NCBI RefSeq assembly: GCF_019880585.1
Contig: NZ_JAINVV010000018.1
Coordinates: 1 to 49,080 of the forward strand
Source of the DNA: Sphingomonas colocasiae
Lineage (GTDB): Bacteria > Pseudomonadota > Alphaproteobacteria > Sphingomonadales > Sphingomonadaceae
Direction of reading: 5' to 3'
Length of the DNA stretch: 49,080 nucleotides
The translations under genes were made by a program, and so were the position numbers. This document shows positions 9,897 to 17,950 of the stretch, one piece after another. The notes under the pieces were generated by a model. That model had not been told where the DNA came from, did not search any database, and saw nothing but the letters and a program-made list of their open reading frames with translations. Positions within the stretch are counted from its first letter, which is position 1. The number at the start of each line of letters is the position of its first letter.

Positions 9897-10037
9897 ACAC
9901 GCCCCGGGCCCCTGACGGCGCCGCCCGGGTCCGCGCCGCCCCCGGGTCTGCGCCCGACCGGCAGCGTCGCCGTGCCTCCCCGTCCCGGGAACCGGGCCCG
10001 CACGGCCGCAACGCGTCGCAATCGATGGCCAGAACGG

Positions 10038-10067
10038 TTGAAATCGGACCGGGGCCGTTCCTATTAT
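10038..10067 (+). promoter_or_regulatory. Candidate sigma-70-type promoter
   Basis: TTGAAA (10038-10043), an 18-base spacer and TATTAT (10062-10067), about 54 bases before the DUF465 ATG. It differs from the EcfG type seen at the neighbours. Confidence 0.5.
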
Positions 10068-10120
10068 CGCCTCCGCACCCCGCGCGGGTGCAACATCCTC
10101 AACTTGGCATGGAGATGAAG

Positions 10121-10303
10121 ATGTCCATTCACATGAGTTACCTCAAGCGCGAGCATGCCCGCCTCGACGCCGAGATCGAGCGGGCCTCGCGCGAGCGCCG
10201 TCCCGACGAGATCCTGATCGCCCGGCTGAAGACGCTGAAGCTGGCGGTGAAGGATCAGATGGCGGCCTGTCGCGAGAGCAGCGGCGACAGCCGGGCCGCC
10301 TGA
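10121..10303 (+). CDS. YdcH/DUF465 family small protein
   Basis: A 60-residue, almost fully helical protein (YLKREHARLDAEIERASRER, then LIARLKTLKLAVKDQMA). The pattern, a short N-terminal helix with xxHxxLDxxI and a second helix with LKxxKLxxKDxM, is the DUF465/YdcH signature, a predicted antiparallel helical pair. GGAG lies six bases before the chosen ATG. The function of the family is not known. Confidence 0.8.
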   Translation: MSIHMSYLKREHARLDAEIERASRERRPDEILIARLKTLKLAVKDQMAACRESSGDSRAA

Positions 10304-10312
10304 CGCCCCGCA

Positions 10313-10339
10313 GCGGCGAAGCCGGTCCGGCTTCGCCGC
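10313..10339 (+). terminator. Hairpin after the DUF465 gene
   Basis: Perfect 11-bp stem (gcggcgaagcc and complement) with a five-base loop, ten bases after the stop; no T run. Confidence 0.5.
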
Positions 10340-10522
10340 CCTGGCCTGCGCCGGGCCGAATGCACCGACGGCGCGTCGATCGATCGGGCCGACCCGGGCA
10401 GATAGACCCCAGGCAGATATCGGCCTCGCCCACGACCCGACGACCGGACCTGGATGACGGACGCAACCCTTGCCGCAGGCGCCTCCAGGGCGGAGGGCGG
10501 CGACATTGAAGTGAGAGGTGAG

Positions 10523-11338
10523 ATGACGCGGAAGATGGTTCTCGCAGTGGCGGCGATGCTCGGCGCGACAGCGCTGGTACCCGCCTGCCAGAAGGCCGGC
10601 GGCGGCGACCAGTCCGCGAACGGCGCGGCCCTGGCGGCTTCGGGCGAACCGGTGCCGCTCGACCGGCTGAGCGTGGCCCCGCTGGTGCGCCGCGTATCGC
10701 CGGCGGTGGTCAACATCGCGGTCGCCCATCCCTCGCCCTATGCGCAGAACCCCCTGCTGCGCGATCCCTTTTTCCGCCGGTTCATGGGCGTGCCGGACAA
10801 TGCGGTCAAACCGCGCCTTTCGGCGGGGTCGGGAGTGATCATCGATGCGGGGCGCGGACTGGTCCTGACCAACAATCATGTGGTGGGCGAGGGCTCGGCG
10901 ATCATCGTGATGCTGCAGGACAAGCGCCAGTTCCAGGCCGAGGTGATCGGGATAAGCCCCGGCACCGACCTCGCGGTGCTGCGCATCCCGGCCGAACGAC
11001 TGACCGCGGCACCGCTCGCGGCCGCCGATACGTCCGAGGTCGGCGACTATGTGGTCGCGATCGGCAATCCGTTCGGCCTCGGGCAGACCGTGACCGCGGG
11101 CATCGTGAGCGCGCTCGGCCGGGGCCTGACGCCGGAGAGCGGCATGGGCCTGATCCAGACCGACGCACCGATCAACCCCGGCAATTCGGGCGGCCCCCTG
11201 ATCAACATGCGCGGCGAGGTGATCGGCATCAACACCGCGATCCTGGCGCCCGGCAGCGAGGGGAACATCGGCATCGGCTTCGCCGTGCCCGCCAGCGTCG
11301 TGCGCTCGGTCCTGAGGCAGGCCGACCGGGCGATCTGA
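10523..11338 (+). CDS. HtrA/DegP-like trypsin-fold serine protease without a PDZ domain
   Basis: A 271-residue exported protease. The N-terminus is a signal peptide ending VPAC, a lipobox-like site, so it may be a lipoprotein held in the periplasm. The catalytic triad is His119 (NNHVV), Asp149 (GTDLAV) and Ser222 (NPGNSGGPL). The chain ends right after the protease domain, whereas DegP-type proteins continue with one or two PDZ domains; regulation by PDZ binding is therefore lost. The ATG at 10523 has an agaggtgag site; a longer frame from 10454 would not begin with a signal peptide. Probably periplasmic protein quality control under stress. Confidence 0.9.
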   Translation: MTRKMVLAVAAMLGATALVPACQKAGGGDQSANGAALAASGEPVPLDRLSVAPLVRRVSPAVVNIAVAHPSPYAQNPLLRDPFFRRFMGVPDNAVKPRLSAGSGVIIDAGRGLVLTNNHVVGEGSAIIVMLQDKRQFQAEVIGISPGTDLAVLRIPAERLTAAPLAAADTSEVGDYVVAIGNPFGLGQTVTAGIVSALGRGLTPESGMGLIQTDAPINPGNSGGPLINMRGEVIGINTAILAPGSEGNIGIGFAVPASVVRSVLRQADRAI

Positions 11339-11406
11339 ACGATCGCGCGCCGGACCGACCGCCCCCTCGCGGCCCGGCAAGGCAGCAGCAGCGCCTGACC
11401 GCCCGT

Positions 11407-11431
11407 GGAACCAGTGCGAACGTGCTTCGTT
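11407..11431 (+). promoter_or_regulatory. EcfG-type promoter for the TspO-like gene
   Basis: GGAAC-N16-CGTT, full consensus. The predicted transcription start (about 11438-11441) coincides with the ATG at 11440, implying leaderless translation. Confidence 0.65.
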
Positions 11432-11439
11432 TGCGGCCG

Positions 11440-12279
11440 ATGACCGGAGACTCTCCCGATTTTCCCGCCGGCGCCGACAGGCGCTCCACGGCGCAACGCC
11501 TGGCGATCGCCCTGCTCGCCGTCGCCCAGATCCTCGTCACGCTTCTTCCCGCGGCGGGGCTGGGCGAACCGATCGGGGACCGGTCCGACGGCGCCCGCAC
11601 GCTGATCACCCCGGCGGGCTGGACATTCTCGATCTGGGGCCTGCTCTATGCGGGCTCGCTCGCCTATGCGGTCTATCAGCTGCTCCCCGCGCAGCGGCGC
11701 AACGCCCTGATCGGCCGGATCGGCTGGGCCAGCGCCGGCGCGTTCCTCGGCAATGCGGCCTGGGCGCTCTATGTCCAGTTCGTCGCGCTGGATATCGTGT
11801 CGGTCGCCATCATCGTCGCCACGCTCTCTTGCCTGCTCGACATCTATCGCGTCTTCTCCGCTGCGGCGCCCGGCTTCTCCCGCGCCGACCAGATGCTGGT
11901 GGTCCTGCCGCTCAGCGCACTGGCCGCATGGCTGACCGCCGCGACGATCGTCAACATCGCCGCGGTCCTCGGCCATTCCGGCCTGGAGGCCGGCGAGGCG
12001 GCGCCGATGCTCGGCGGCGCCGTCATCCTCGCGGGCGGACTGATCGCGAGCGCCGCGATCTGGCGGGGACACGGCAATCCCTGGTTCGCGATCGTCTTCC
12101 TCTGGGCGCTCGCGGGCATCCACGGCGCCGGTTCGGGCAGACATGACGAGATCATGGTCGCATTGGCGCTGGCCGCGATCGCGGTCACCGTCTCGGCGCT
12201 GGGCCAGCTGGCCTCGCGCGAGAACCGGCACCGCTGGCTCACCGCCACGACCTCCGCCCGGGCGGGCGGGCGGCGATGA
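11440..12279 (+). CDS. TspO/MBR-like (tryptophan-rich sensory) membrane protein
   Basis: A 279-residue protein with about eight hydrophobic helices. The segment TPAGWTFSIWGLLYAGSLAY is the mark of the larger relatives of TspO found in bacteria and annotated as tryptophan-rich sensory proteins. TspO itself binds tetrapyrroles and cholesterol; ligand binding here is unproven. An upstream ATG at 11422 lies inside the EcfG promoter, so I use 11440. It overlaps the next gene by four bases (ATGA), so the two are translationally coupled. Confidence 0.75.
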   Translation: MTGDSPDFPAGADRRSTAQRLAIALLAVAQILVTLLPAAGLGEPIGDRSDGARTLITPAGWTFSIWGLLYAGSLAYAVYQLLPAQRRNALIGRIGWASAGAFLGNAAWALYVQFVALDIVSVAIIVATLSCLLDIYRVFSAAAPGFSRADQMLVVLPLSALAAWLTAATIVNIAAVLGHSGLEAGEAAPMLGGAVILAGGLIASAAIWRGHGNPWFAIVFLWALAGIHGAGSGRHDEIMVALALAAIAVTVSALGQLASRENRHRWLTATTSARAGGRR

Positions 12280-13067
12280 GGCCCCGCACCCGCCCGATGC
12301 CGATGGCGGTCATGGCGCTGGCCGCCATCGCCACCCCGGCTTTCGCCGAGGACGGCGAGCCGGAGAAGCGCCGCACGCGCATCGGCCTGGGCGCCCAGCT
12401 CGTGCCGAGCTACCCGGGCGCCGACACGTTCAGCGTGCGGCCGCTCGTCGATATCGCGAGGGCCCGGGGCGACCGGCCGTTCGAGTTCGAGGCCCCCGAC
12501 GAGAGCTTCGGATTTCCGGTGTTGCGCGAGGGCGGTTTCGCGTTCGGCCCGGCACTGGGCTTCGAAGGCAGCCGCAAGGCGCGCGAGGTCGGCACGGCCC
12601 TGCCCCGGGTGGGGTTCACGTTCGAGGCGGGCGCGTTCGTCCAATATGCCCTTTCGGAAAGCCTGAGGCTTCGCGCGGAAGTGCGAAAGGGACTTGGCGG
12701 TCACAAGGGCCTGATCGCGAACATCAGCGCCGACCTGGTGAGGCGCAAGGGCGACGACTGGCTCTTCTCGATCGGCCCGCGGATCACGATCGCGGACAAG
12801 GCGCATCATCGCGCCTATTTCTCGGTGGCGCCCGCCAATGCCGCGCCCTCCGGCCTGCCCGCCTATTCCGCGCGCGCCGGCGTGCAGGCCGTCGGCCTGA
12901 CCGCGGGCCATATCGCGCAACTGACGCGGCGATGGGGCCTTTACAGCTACGCCAAATATGACCGGCTCGTCGGCGACGCGGCACGCTCGCCGATCGTGCG
13001 GCGGCACGGCGCGCGCGACCAGTGGAGCGGCGGTCTCGCGCTCACCTACAGCTTCGGCGGGCGCTGA
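12276..13067 (+). CDS. MipA/OmpV-family outer-membrane protein
   Basis: A 263-residue protein with a signal peptide (MALAAIATPAFA, cleavage after AFA) and a beta-barrel pattern. Features of the family are RIGLGAQLVPSYPGAD near the start, a middle LRAEVRKGLGGHKGL, the YxxSxxxxxxSGLPAYxxxAGVQ stretch near residue 185, and the terminal aromatic GGLALTYSFGGR. MipA in E. coli scaffolds murein enzymes; other members are porin-like. Coupled to the TspO-like gene. Confidence 0.85.
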   Translation: MRPRTRPMPMAVMALAAIATPAFAEDGEPEKRRTRIGLGAQLVPSYPGADTFSVRPLVDIARARGDRPFEFEAPDESFGFPVLREGGFAFGPALGFEGSRKAREVGTALPRVGFTFEAGAFVQYALSESLRLRAEVRKGLGGHKGLIANISADLVRRKGDDWLFSIGPRITIADKAHHRAYFSVAPANAAPSGLPAYSARAGVQAVGLTAGHIAQLTRRWGLYSYAKYDRLVGDAARSPIVRRHGARDQWSGGLALTYSFGGR

Positions 13068-13243
13068 TCCCCGGCACACGATCGCGCCGCCGGACAGGCA
13101 GGGCGATGCGGCAACAGCCCGCCCCGGGCACCAGGCGATGTCACCGCCTCGCGCGGTGACAGGCCGGAGGCGACGCGCGCACGCGCGATCGTTTCGAAGC
13201 GCGAAGCGCTGAAACCATTGCGCCGCACGGTCATTGGCCTTTC

Positions 13244-13501
13244 ATGGCCCGCTTCATCCTCAAAGTGACCGAAGGCATCAAAGCGCCGGAGGCGACTTGC
13301 CTCGACCTCGAAAATGCCCAGGCGGCGCGCGAGCTGGCGACGCTTCACGCAGCGGAGATCATGCGCGACTGGCCAGATCTCATCTGGGACGGCGAATTGC
13401 GGGTGCAGGTGCTGGATGAAGCAGGCTTCGTCCTCTTCTCGCTGTTCGCGATGGGCCGCCCGTCCCGCGGCGACCGGCAACGCTCACCCGAGCGCTATTG
13501 A
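13244..13501 (+). CDS. Small DUF6894-like protein
   Basis: An 85-residue protein starting MARFILKVTEGIKAPEA. It shares with the protein at 16054-16317 the pattern of an early beta strand, an AAR.....A.E.MRD.PDLIWD helix and a C-terminal V.V.DE.G..LFS....G strand, the form of DUF6894 proteins common in sphingomonads and rhizobia. The function is unknown. A hairpin with an 8-bp stem lies upstream at 13139-13161. Confidence 0.7.
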   Translation: MARFILKVTEGIKAPEATCLDLENAQAARELATLHAAEIMRDWPDLIWDGELRVQVLDEAGFVLFSLFAMGRPSRGDRQRSPERY

Positions 13502-13601
13502 CGCCCTGAGCCTGGGAGGAGCCGCCAGCTCTTGCGTCGCGCCCGGGCACGATCGCCGGACGCGCGGAGAGGCTCACTTATGTCCCAGGCGCGGCGTCCG
13601 G

Positions 13602-13676
13602 CTAGCAGACCCACCATGCCCAGAGAAGCGCGGCATTGAGGGCGACGATCAGCGAGACAACCGAGATTTGCTTCAT
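13602..13676 (-). CDS. Possible 24-residue membrane micropeptide
   Basis: An ATG at 13676 opens a frame of 24 codons with a nearly uninterrupted hydrophobic helix: MKQISVV, then LIVALNAALL, then WAWWVC. The Lys at position 2 and the Trp-rich end look like a small single-pass membrane protein. The ribosome site is weak (gatccgg). It is far below normal ORF cut-offs. Confidence 0.4.
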   Translation of the reverse strand: MKQISVVSLIVALNAALLWAWWVC

Positions 13677-13682
13677 GCCGGA

Positions 13683-13892
13683 TCAACGGCGCGCCGGCCG
13701 TACGGTTCCAGGGAGCCCGAAGGAAAACCCGTCAAAACCAGGATGTTCCGGCATATCCCGACCATCATATGCAAGGAGGCGGACGGACTGATCCGTTGCC
13801 GCCCGCCAGACCTCGAACGAACCACGCCGCGCCATGTCGGCGGCTTGCCGCGCGCGCTTCGCCCGCCGGAAAGGCCTTGACGGCCCCCGCAC
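13683..13892 (-). CDS. Possible small hypothetical protein
   Basis: A 69-codon frame whose second half (GSFEVWRAATDQSVRLLAYD, then GFDGFSFGLPGTV) is protein-like, while the first 20 residues are basic and may lie outside the true start. It sits directly upstream of the micropeptide on the same strand. No family recognised. Confidence 0.35.
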   Translation of the reverse strand: MRGPSRPFRRAKRARQAADMARRGSFEVWRAATDQSVRLLAYDGRDMPEHPGFDGFSFGLPGTVRPARR

Positions 13893-13934
13893 CGACGCCC
13901 GGCCGGATACTTCCCGGCGCGGGGCACGCCGGCG

Positions 13935-14345
13935 CTATGCGGCAGCTCCCCTGGACCAGTCGCCCGAGGCGCCCGCCACAGCCGCCCGCCCCGACACGGG
14001 AAGGATCCAGGGGTCGAGCATGCCGGCGCGCGGGCCCAGGCTGATCCGCTTGACCCGGGCGTCGCGGGGATCGGCTTCGAAGACGATGACGCCCCGGCTG
14101 CCGAGCCTGGCGGCGACGAGATAGAAGCCGCGATAGGAGAGCCCGGAATAGAGCATCGCTTCCTTCACGCTCAGCGTCTTCTTCGCACCGACCACGCAGA
14201 AGAGCTTGGCATCGGGCGTCAGGATCTCGAAGCCATGGTCCTTCCGGAAATGGCGATTGAGAGCCAGGAGCATGTCGTATCGCGTATCGGGGGACAGCGC
14301 TTCACAGGGATCGGCGGAAGCGAGATGGGAATTGCCTGTCGTCAT
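13935..14345 (-). CDS. Winged-helix transcriptional regulator, MarR-like
   Basis: A 136-residue protein starting MTTGNSHLASADPCEALSPD. The central part (LSVKEAMLYSGLSYRGFYLV) is a helix-turn-helix and the RDARVKRISLGP that follows is the wing. This fits the MarR fold used for sensing and repression. I chose the ATG at 14345, with GGAG close upstream; the frame is open to 14387. No ligand can be inferred. Confidence 0.7.
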   Translation of the reverse strand: MTTGNSHLASADPCEALSPDTRYDMLLALNRHFRKDHGFEILTPDAKLFCVVGAKKTLSVKEAMLYSGLSYRGFYLVAARLGSRGVIVFEADPRDARVKRISLGPRAGMLDPWILPVSGRAAVAGASGDWSRGAAA

Positions 14346-15071
14346 ACGTCTCCACGCTGTTTGCATCGATGCGACCTCGCCGTTCATCGATGCACGGGGC
14401 TTGTGAGTGCGACCTCGAGCGATAGAGATCCGGAAACCGGGTGACGGATCTATCCCCGCAGCTACGCGCGAAGATGGTGAAAAGTTTCAGGCGCCCGGTT
14501 CGCCGCGATGCGGGATCATGGTCCCGGCCCCTTCAGCGCAGCCAGCCAATATGCGCCCGTCCCACGACCTGCACGACCTTGGAGCCGTCCGCGCCCGCGT
14601 GAATCGGAAGCGAGGATCATGTGCGAGGCTCAAGCGCGCGCGGTTGCGATATTCAGGGCGGCGGTGCCGGGTGCGCGGAAATATCGGCCTGCGCGCGGTC
14701 GCAAGGGCTGTTCGAGCAGAAGGAAGCGAGACCGGCAGCAGGCGCGAGCGGTCTCCGAAGCCGGCCAGGATCGCGCGACACGCGGACGCCGCGTCCGGCG
14801 ATCGCGACATGGCCCGGGACGGCGCCGTTGCGGCTTTCCGGTTGCCCGAGGCGCGTCCTCTCTCGTCACCGCCGCCCGGGCGGGCGGGGCATCGGCGATA
14901 ACGACACGGACGGGACCGACGAGGGTCTCGACCGTCGCCTGTTGGTCGTTCCGGACCAGAAGGACGCGTATATCCGCGACTTCGCTCTTTGCGAGGCGGC
15001 GCGGGACACAACGCGCCACACCAGCGCCATGGCTCTCGAAGGGCCCGCCGGCGAATGTCCGGCGATCCGGC
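14346..15071. other. 725-base stretch with no gene I can support
   Basis: Long frames exist on both strands, but most give Arg/Pro/Ala-rich translations. The minus-strand frame ending at 14630 has a protein-like N-terminal third (RVLLVRNDQQATVETLVGPV, 14850-15019) that then degrades, so a small or decayed gene may hide here. No promoter or hairpin stands out. Confidence 0.45.
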
Positions 15072-15290
15072 TCAGGCCATCGCGCCGGCGCGGGTCGCCT
15101 CCGGTTCGACCTGGCTCATGACGGCACGCCTGGGTTTGCATGCGGCAAGCCGCAGCCATCTCTCGGCGGCCGCGAAATGGATGCGCGCACGGTTTGCGAG
15201 CGGCTCGGCCTCGGCGAGGCTCATCGCTTCGCGCGCCCGCTCGAGCAGCATCTCGCGGGTCTCGAGCAGATGGTCGGGCGCGACCGTCAT
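15072..15290 (-). CDS. Small helical protein
   Basis: A 72-residue protein starting MTVAPDHLLETREMLLERAR. It is helical with repeated Leu/Ala and Glu/Arg, then a basic Ala-rich tail. Its start overlaps the stop of the gene at 15287-15454 (ATGA), so the two form an operon under the EcfG-like promoter at 15519-15543. No family recognised. Confidence 0.6.
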   Translation of the reverse strand: MTVAPDHLLETREMLLERAREAMSLAEAEPLANRARIHFAAAERWLRLAACKPRRAVMSQVEPEATRAGAMA

Positions 15291-15454
15291 CGCGCGCACC
15301 CGCTCTCGTCAGGCCGGGGCGCTCCGGCGCGCTTCTCGCATTCGATCGCCATCTGCTCGTGGAGCATGCGCGCGAAGCGGTCGGGTGCCAGCCGCGCGAG
15401 TTCCCGTTCCTCGTCCGCGCGGCGGCGGAAATAGATCGGGTGAATGTCCTGCAT
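15287..15454 (-). CDS. Small charged helical protein
   Basis: A 55-residue protein starting MQDIHPIYFRRRADEERELA. The middle (RMLHEQMAIECEKRAG) is a charged helix. It resembles the protein at 8660-8902 in length and in its R/E-rich helix with a conserved H and E. The ATG at 15454 lies ten bases after a ggggag site. First gene of the two-gene operon. Confidence 0.6.
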   Translation of the reverse strand: MQDIHPIYFRRRADEERELARLAPDRFARMLHEQMAIECEKRAGAPRPDESGCAR

Positions 15455-15518
15455 ATGCACGTAACTCCCCTTCAAGGATGGACGCGCGGCCCCTCGGGCA
15501 CCGCCCAGTCGGAGCAGA

Positions 15519-15543
15519 AACCCGGCATGTTTTTTTTGGTTCC
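15519..15543 (-). promoter_or_regulatory. EcfG-type promoter for the operon 15454-15072
   Basis: Minus-strand GGAAC-N16-GGTT: perfect -35, correct spacing, one -10 mismatch. The spacer contains eight consecutive A. Transcription would start about 55 bases before the ATG. Confidence 0.55.
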
Positions 15544-15651
15544 TTGACGATCTTGCGGTTCGCCGCCGGCCACGCGCACCCCGCTCGCCGCAGACGCGCG
15601 CGTGCGGCCGCCTCGCGACCTTGCCAACCCGGCCGCGCGAACATCGCGGCA

Positions 15652-15676
15652 GGAACGTTCGGCGCGAGCTCGTGTT
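15652..15676 (+). promoter_or_regulatory. Duplicated EcfG-type promoter in front of the AsmA remnant
   Basis: GGAAC-N16-TGTT. The promoter and its flanks are a diverged copy of the csbD promoter at 19206-19230; the spacer differs at two positions and the -10 at one. Confidence 0.5.
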
Positions 15677-15677
15677 C

Positions 15678-15995
15678 TTGAGGCTCGGTTATGCGCGCCC
15701 GCTCGCGATCGTCGCCGGCCTTCTCGTGCTTGCCGTCCTCGCGGTCGCGGCGTTTCCGGTCGGGCTGTTGCGCGCGACGGCGGAGCGCCGCCTGTCCTCG
15801 CATTTCGGGGCGCCGGTCACGCTCGGCGCGCTGTCGCGCCGCGAGGCCATCTCCTTCACGCCGGAGATCGTCGTCAAGGACGTGCGCATCGGCCAGCCTA
15901 GGCTGATTTCAACAGACAGGTCAAGGATTGCTGGCCAGTGGATAATTGCAACTCGCCCGTTTAGCGCACATTGCCTTTCGATTGGAAAGCCGTGA
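15678..15995 (+). pseudogene. Truncated AsmA-family gene (N-terminal remnant)
   Basis: The frame from a TTG at 15678 encodes the N-terminal membrane segment and first beta region of an AsmA-like protein (YARPLAIVAGLLVLAVLAV). Positions 15690-15898 match 19608-19816 of the intact gene with about 11 mismatches in 209 bases. Similarity ends abruptly at 15898, after which about 30 unrelated codons follow. The remnant keeps a copy of the csbD promoter but not csbD. It is a decayed copy left at the edge of a rearranged segment. Confidence 0.85.
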
Positions 15996-16053
15996 ATCTT
16001 TGCGGGGAATGGCTGCCTAACAAGGCTCGATATCGAAGGATAGCCATGAGGTG

Positions 16054-16317
16054 CTAAGACGCTAACGGTGGTTCCGCCCGCATTGAGACGGCCGGTGACT
16101 GCACGCCGACGACCATGATCGAGAACAGGATCAACCCGTCCTCCGTCGTGACATCAAGGCGTACGTCGTCATCCCAGACCATATCCGGGCGCTCTCTCAG
16201 CATTTCGCTAACAAACAGGACAGCCTTCCGACGAGCGTCCCCCACATTTTCAAATTCGAGAGGGTCGCCGTCCGGTCCTCCGGCATCGCGTGCCGTGCGA
16301 AAATGATACTGAGCCAT
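16054..16317 (-). CDS. Small DUF6894-like protein
   Basis: An 87-residue protein starting MAQYHFRTARDAGGPDGDPL. It carries LEFENVGDARRKAV, then ERPDMVWDDDVRLDV and TEDGLILFSIMVVG, the same layout as the protein at 13244-13501. The function is unknown. It lies alone between the AsmA remnant and the toxin pair. Confidence 0.7.
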   Translation of the reverse strand: MAQYHFRTARDAGGPDGDPLEFENVGDARRKAVLFVSEMLRERPDMVWDDDVRLDVTTEDGLILFSIMVVGVQSPAVSMRAEPPLAS

Positions 16318-16724
16318 GCGGCCTCAATCGATTGGTTGCTTTTTTGGTTTCCATTGATTTCCAGACGTAACAAACGCCCCTCACCGGCGAGGCCCTCCCG
16401 ACGCACTTGGCGGCAGGAGGAGCCGGTTAACAACGATCAGCGGGGTATCGGTAATCCAGCGGCCACCGAAGGCAACAGGCTATATCGCCCGTGCTCGCCC
16501 CGGCGCCAGAAATGCCGAGCAGGATCGTTTCCGGTACCCGCCGCAGGTGGGATCCACGCGGACCCGAGGAGATTCTGGAAACAACCGCAATTTTTGGCCG
16601 TGAAACCCAGAAACTTGAGCCGGCGCGCGTTCCAAACTGGGCACGCTTTCCGGAAGCGCGTTGGAGAGCGAGGATTGCAAATGTCGATGCCAGCGGCTGA
16701 AACTGCCATCATCCGCACCCGACC
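16318..16724. other. Stretch without a convincing gene
   Basis: About 400 bases with lower GC than the island before it. Open frames are short and disagree in composition. No transposon end, promoter or hairpin that I can support. Confidence 0.45.
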
Positions 16725-17312
16725 TCAGATCTCGAGGTCTGTTTCATAAACCGATTTAATCCAGGCCGGCAGCCGCGGCTCCGCGAAGACCAATCGGCCG
16801 CTCGAGAATGTCAGGCAATGGCTTGGCGGCTTGTTGAGGCTGGAATTGTCAAAGACCATGCCGCGATCCGCCTTCAGGATCCCGGCGCGGATGAAAGGCG
16901 CACCGCGCTCATAGCGGGCACGAATCTTATCCTCGGGGACGACATGTCCGCCTTCTGCCACGCGCGCACCGACACGCGCGACAGAGAGTTCTGGCGTATC
17001 GACACCGATATGCATGACGATCACGGTGAAGCCCCTGGCCCGTGCCTCCTCGATCAGGTCAAGCTTGGAGGCATGCGAGAAGACGGTCTCGGTCACGAAA
17101 TCCCGTTCTCGTGCGAGATAGTCGGCCCTGCGCAAGGACGCGATGCGAGCTGCTTCATAGGATGCGGCCGGTGACGGATCGCACAGTTCATCGCGCTGGA
17201 TGATGTCGGCGTTGATGAAGGGTCCCGCGAAACCGGGGGCGATGCGAGTCTCGTAGAGCGTAGACTTGCCGGCACCGTTCGGCCCGGCAAGCACGATCAT
17301 CGTCGGCGTCAT
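16725..17312 (-). CDS. Zeta-toxin-family kinase
   Basis: A 195-residue P-loop protein. The Walker A motif GPNGAGKST spans residues 10-18, followed by FINADIIQRDEL and FVTETVFSHASKLDL, the substrate loop typical of zeta toxins. Zeta toxins phosphorylate UDP-N-acetylglucosamine and block wall synthesis; some relatives have other targets. It overlaps its upstream antitoxin by four bases (ATGA). The antitoxin is not the usual epsilon protein but a ParD-like one. Confidence 0.9.
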   Translation of the reverse strand: MTPTMIVLAGPNGAGKSTLYETRIAPGFAGPFINADIIQRDELCDPSPAASYEAARIASLRRADYLARERDFVTETVFSHASKLDLIEEARARGFTVIVMHIGVDTPELSVARVGARVAEGGHVVPEDKIRARYERGAPFIRAGILKADRGMVFDNSSLNKPPSHCLTFSSGRLVFAEPRLPAWIKSVYETDLEI

Positions 17313-17665
17313 GACTTCCGGGCAGTCTTCTCACGCGTGAGGTTGCCCGCCACGTCGAGGCCGACACCCAGTCCAAGTTTCCGCCGCCTAGCAAAGAAGG
17401 CAGTCTCACCAGACCCAGCCTGCCCCATTTTCTCGACAAAGCCGTCGAGCCAGACGTCCTTCTCCTCATCAGTGAGGTCGGTTGTCTCGATATCGCCGGC
17501 CAGCGCAGCGGTAATACGCGCATGATCGAAATTGCCAGATTTCTCGATAGCACGGCCGATGCGTATCCAGTGGGCGATCTGGCCGGAGATCGAGCGGCTC
17601 TGCAACTCGGATTCGCGACGTACGATCTTCATGATGTCATCGCCAAGCTTGATAGACTGGGCCAA
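17309..17665 (-). CDS. ParD-like antitoxin paired with the zeta toxin
   Basis: A 118-residue protein. Residues 1-40 (MAQSIKLGDDIMKIVRRESE, then SRSISGQIAHWIRIG) have the ribbon-helix-helix form of the ParD-like antitoxin family. The later part, DLTDEEKDVWLDGFVEKM, probably binds the toxin. It starts at a TTG at 17665 with a strong GGAGGTGACC site. Promoter elements lie just upstream. Confidence 0.82.
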   Translation of the reverse strand: MAQSIKLGDDIMKIVRRESELQSRSISGQIAHWIRIGRAIEKSGNFDHARITAALAGDIETTDLTDEEKDVWLDGFVEKMGQAGSGETAFFARRRKLGLGVGLDVAGNLTREKTARKS

Positions 17666-17678
17666 CGGTCACCTCCAG

Positions 17679-17706
17679 ATTACAAGGTAGCATTTTGCCA
17701 CCTCAA
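17679..17706 (-). promoter_or_regulatory. Promoter of the toxin-antitoxin operon
   Basis: Minus-strand TTGAGG-N16-TGTAAT, placed 13 bases before the antitoxin start codon and just upstream of its ribosome site. Confidence 0.5.
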
Positions 17707-17950
17707 CCTCAAGCTTCACCCATTCCTCGAGGGTGTCTGATTGTTCCCAACAGCGACAGCGGGTGTCCACTATCTTCCCTGAGATGTGATCCGCGCTTCA
17801 TCTGGCTGCTGTAGGCTTCCCGCCGGAGAATCACGCGTGATCCGACTCATGCGGCTATCGGTGATCCGCGGCCTTAAATTGAGGGGATTTGCGGCAGGAC
17901 CGCAGCGCTCGATGGCGCAATTATCGCGAAGAACTGAGTAGCCCAGATTT

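Noticed and set aside
13139-13161. Terminator after the MipA gene
   Set aside because: An 8-bp hairpin is present (tgtcaccg and complement) but it lies over 70 bases after the stop with no T run; kept only as a remark.
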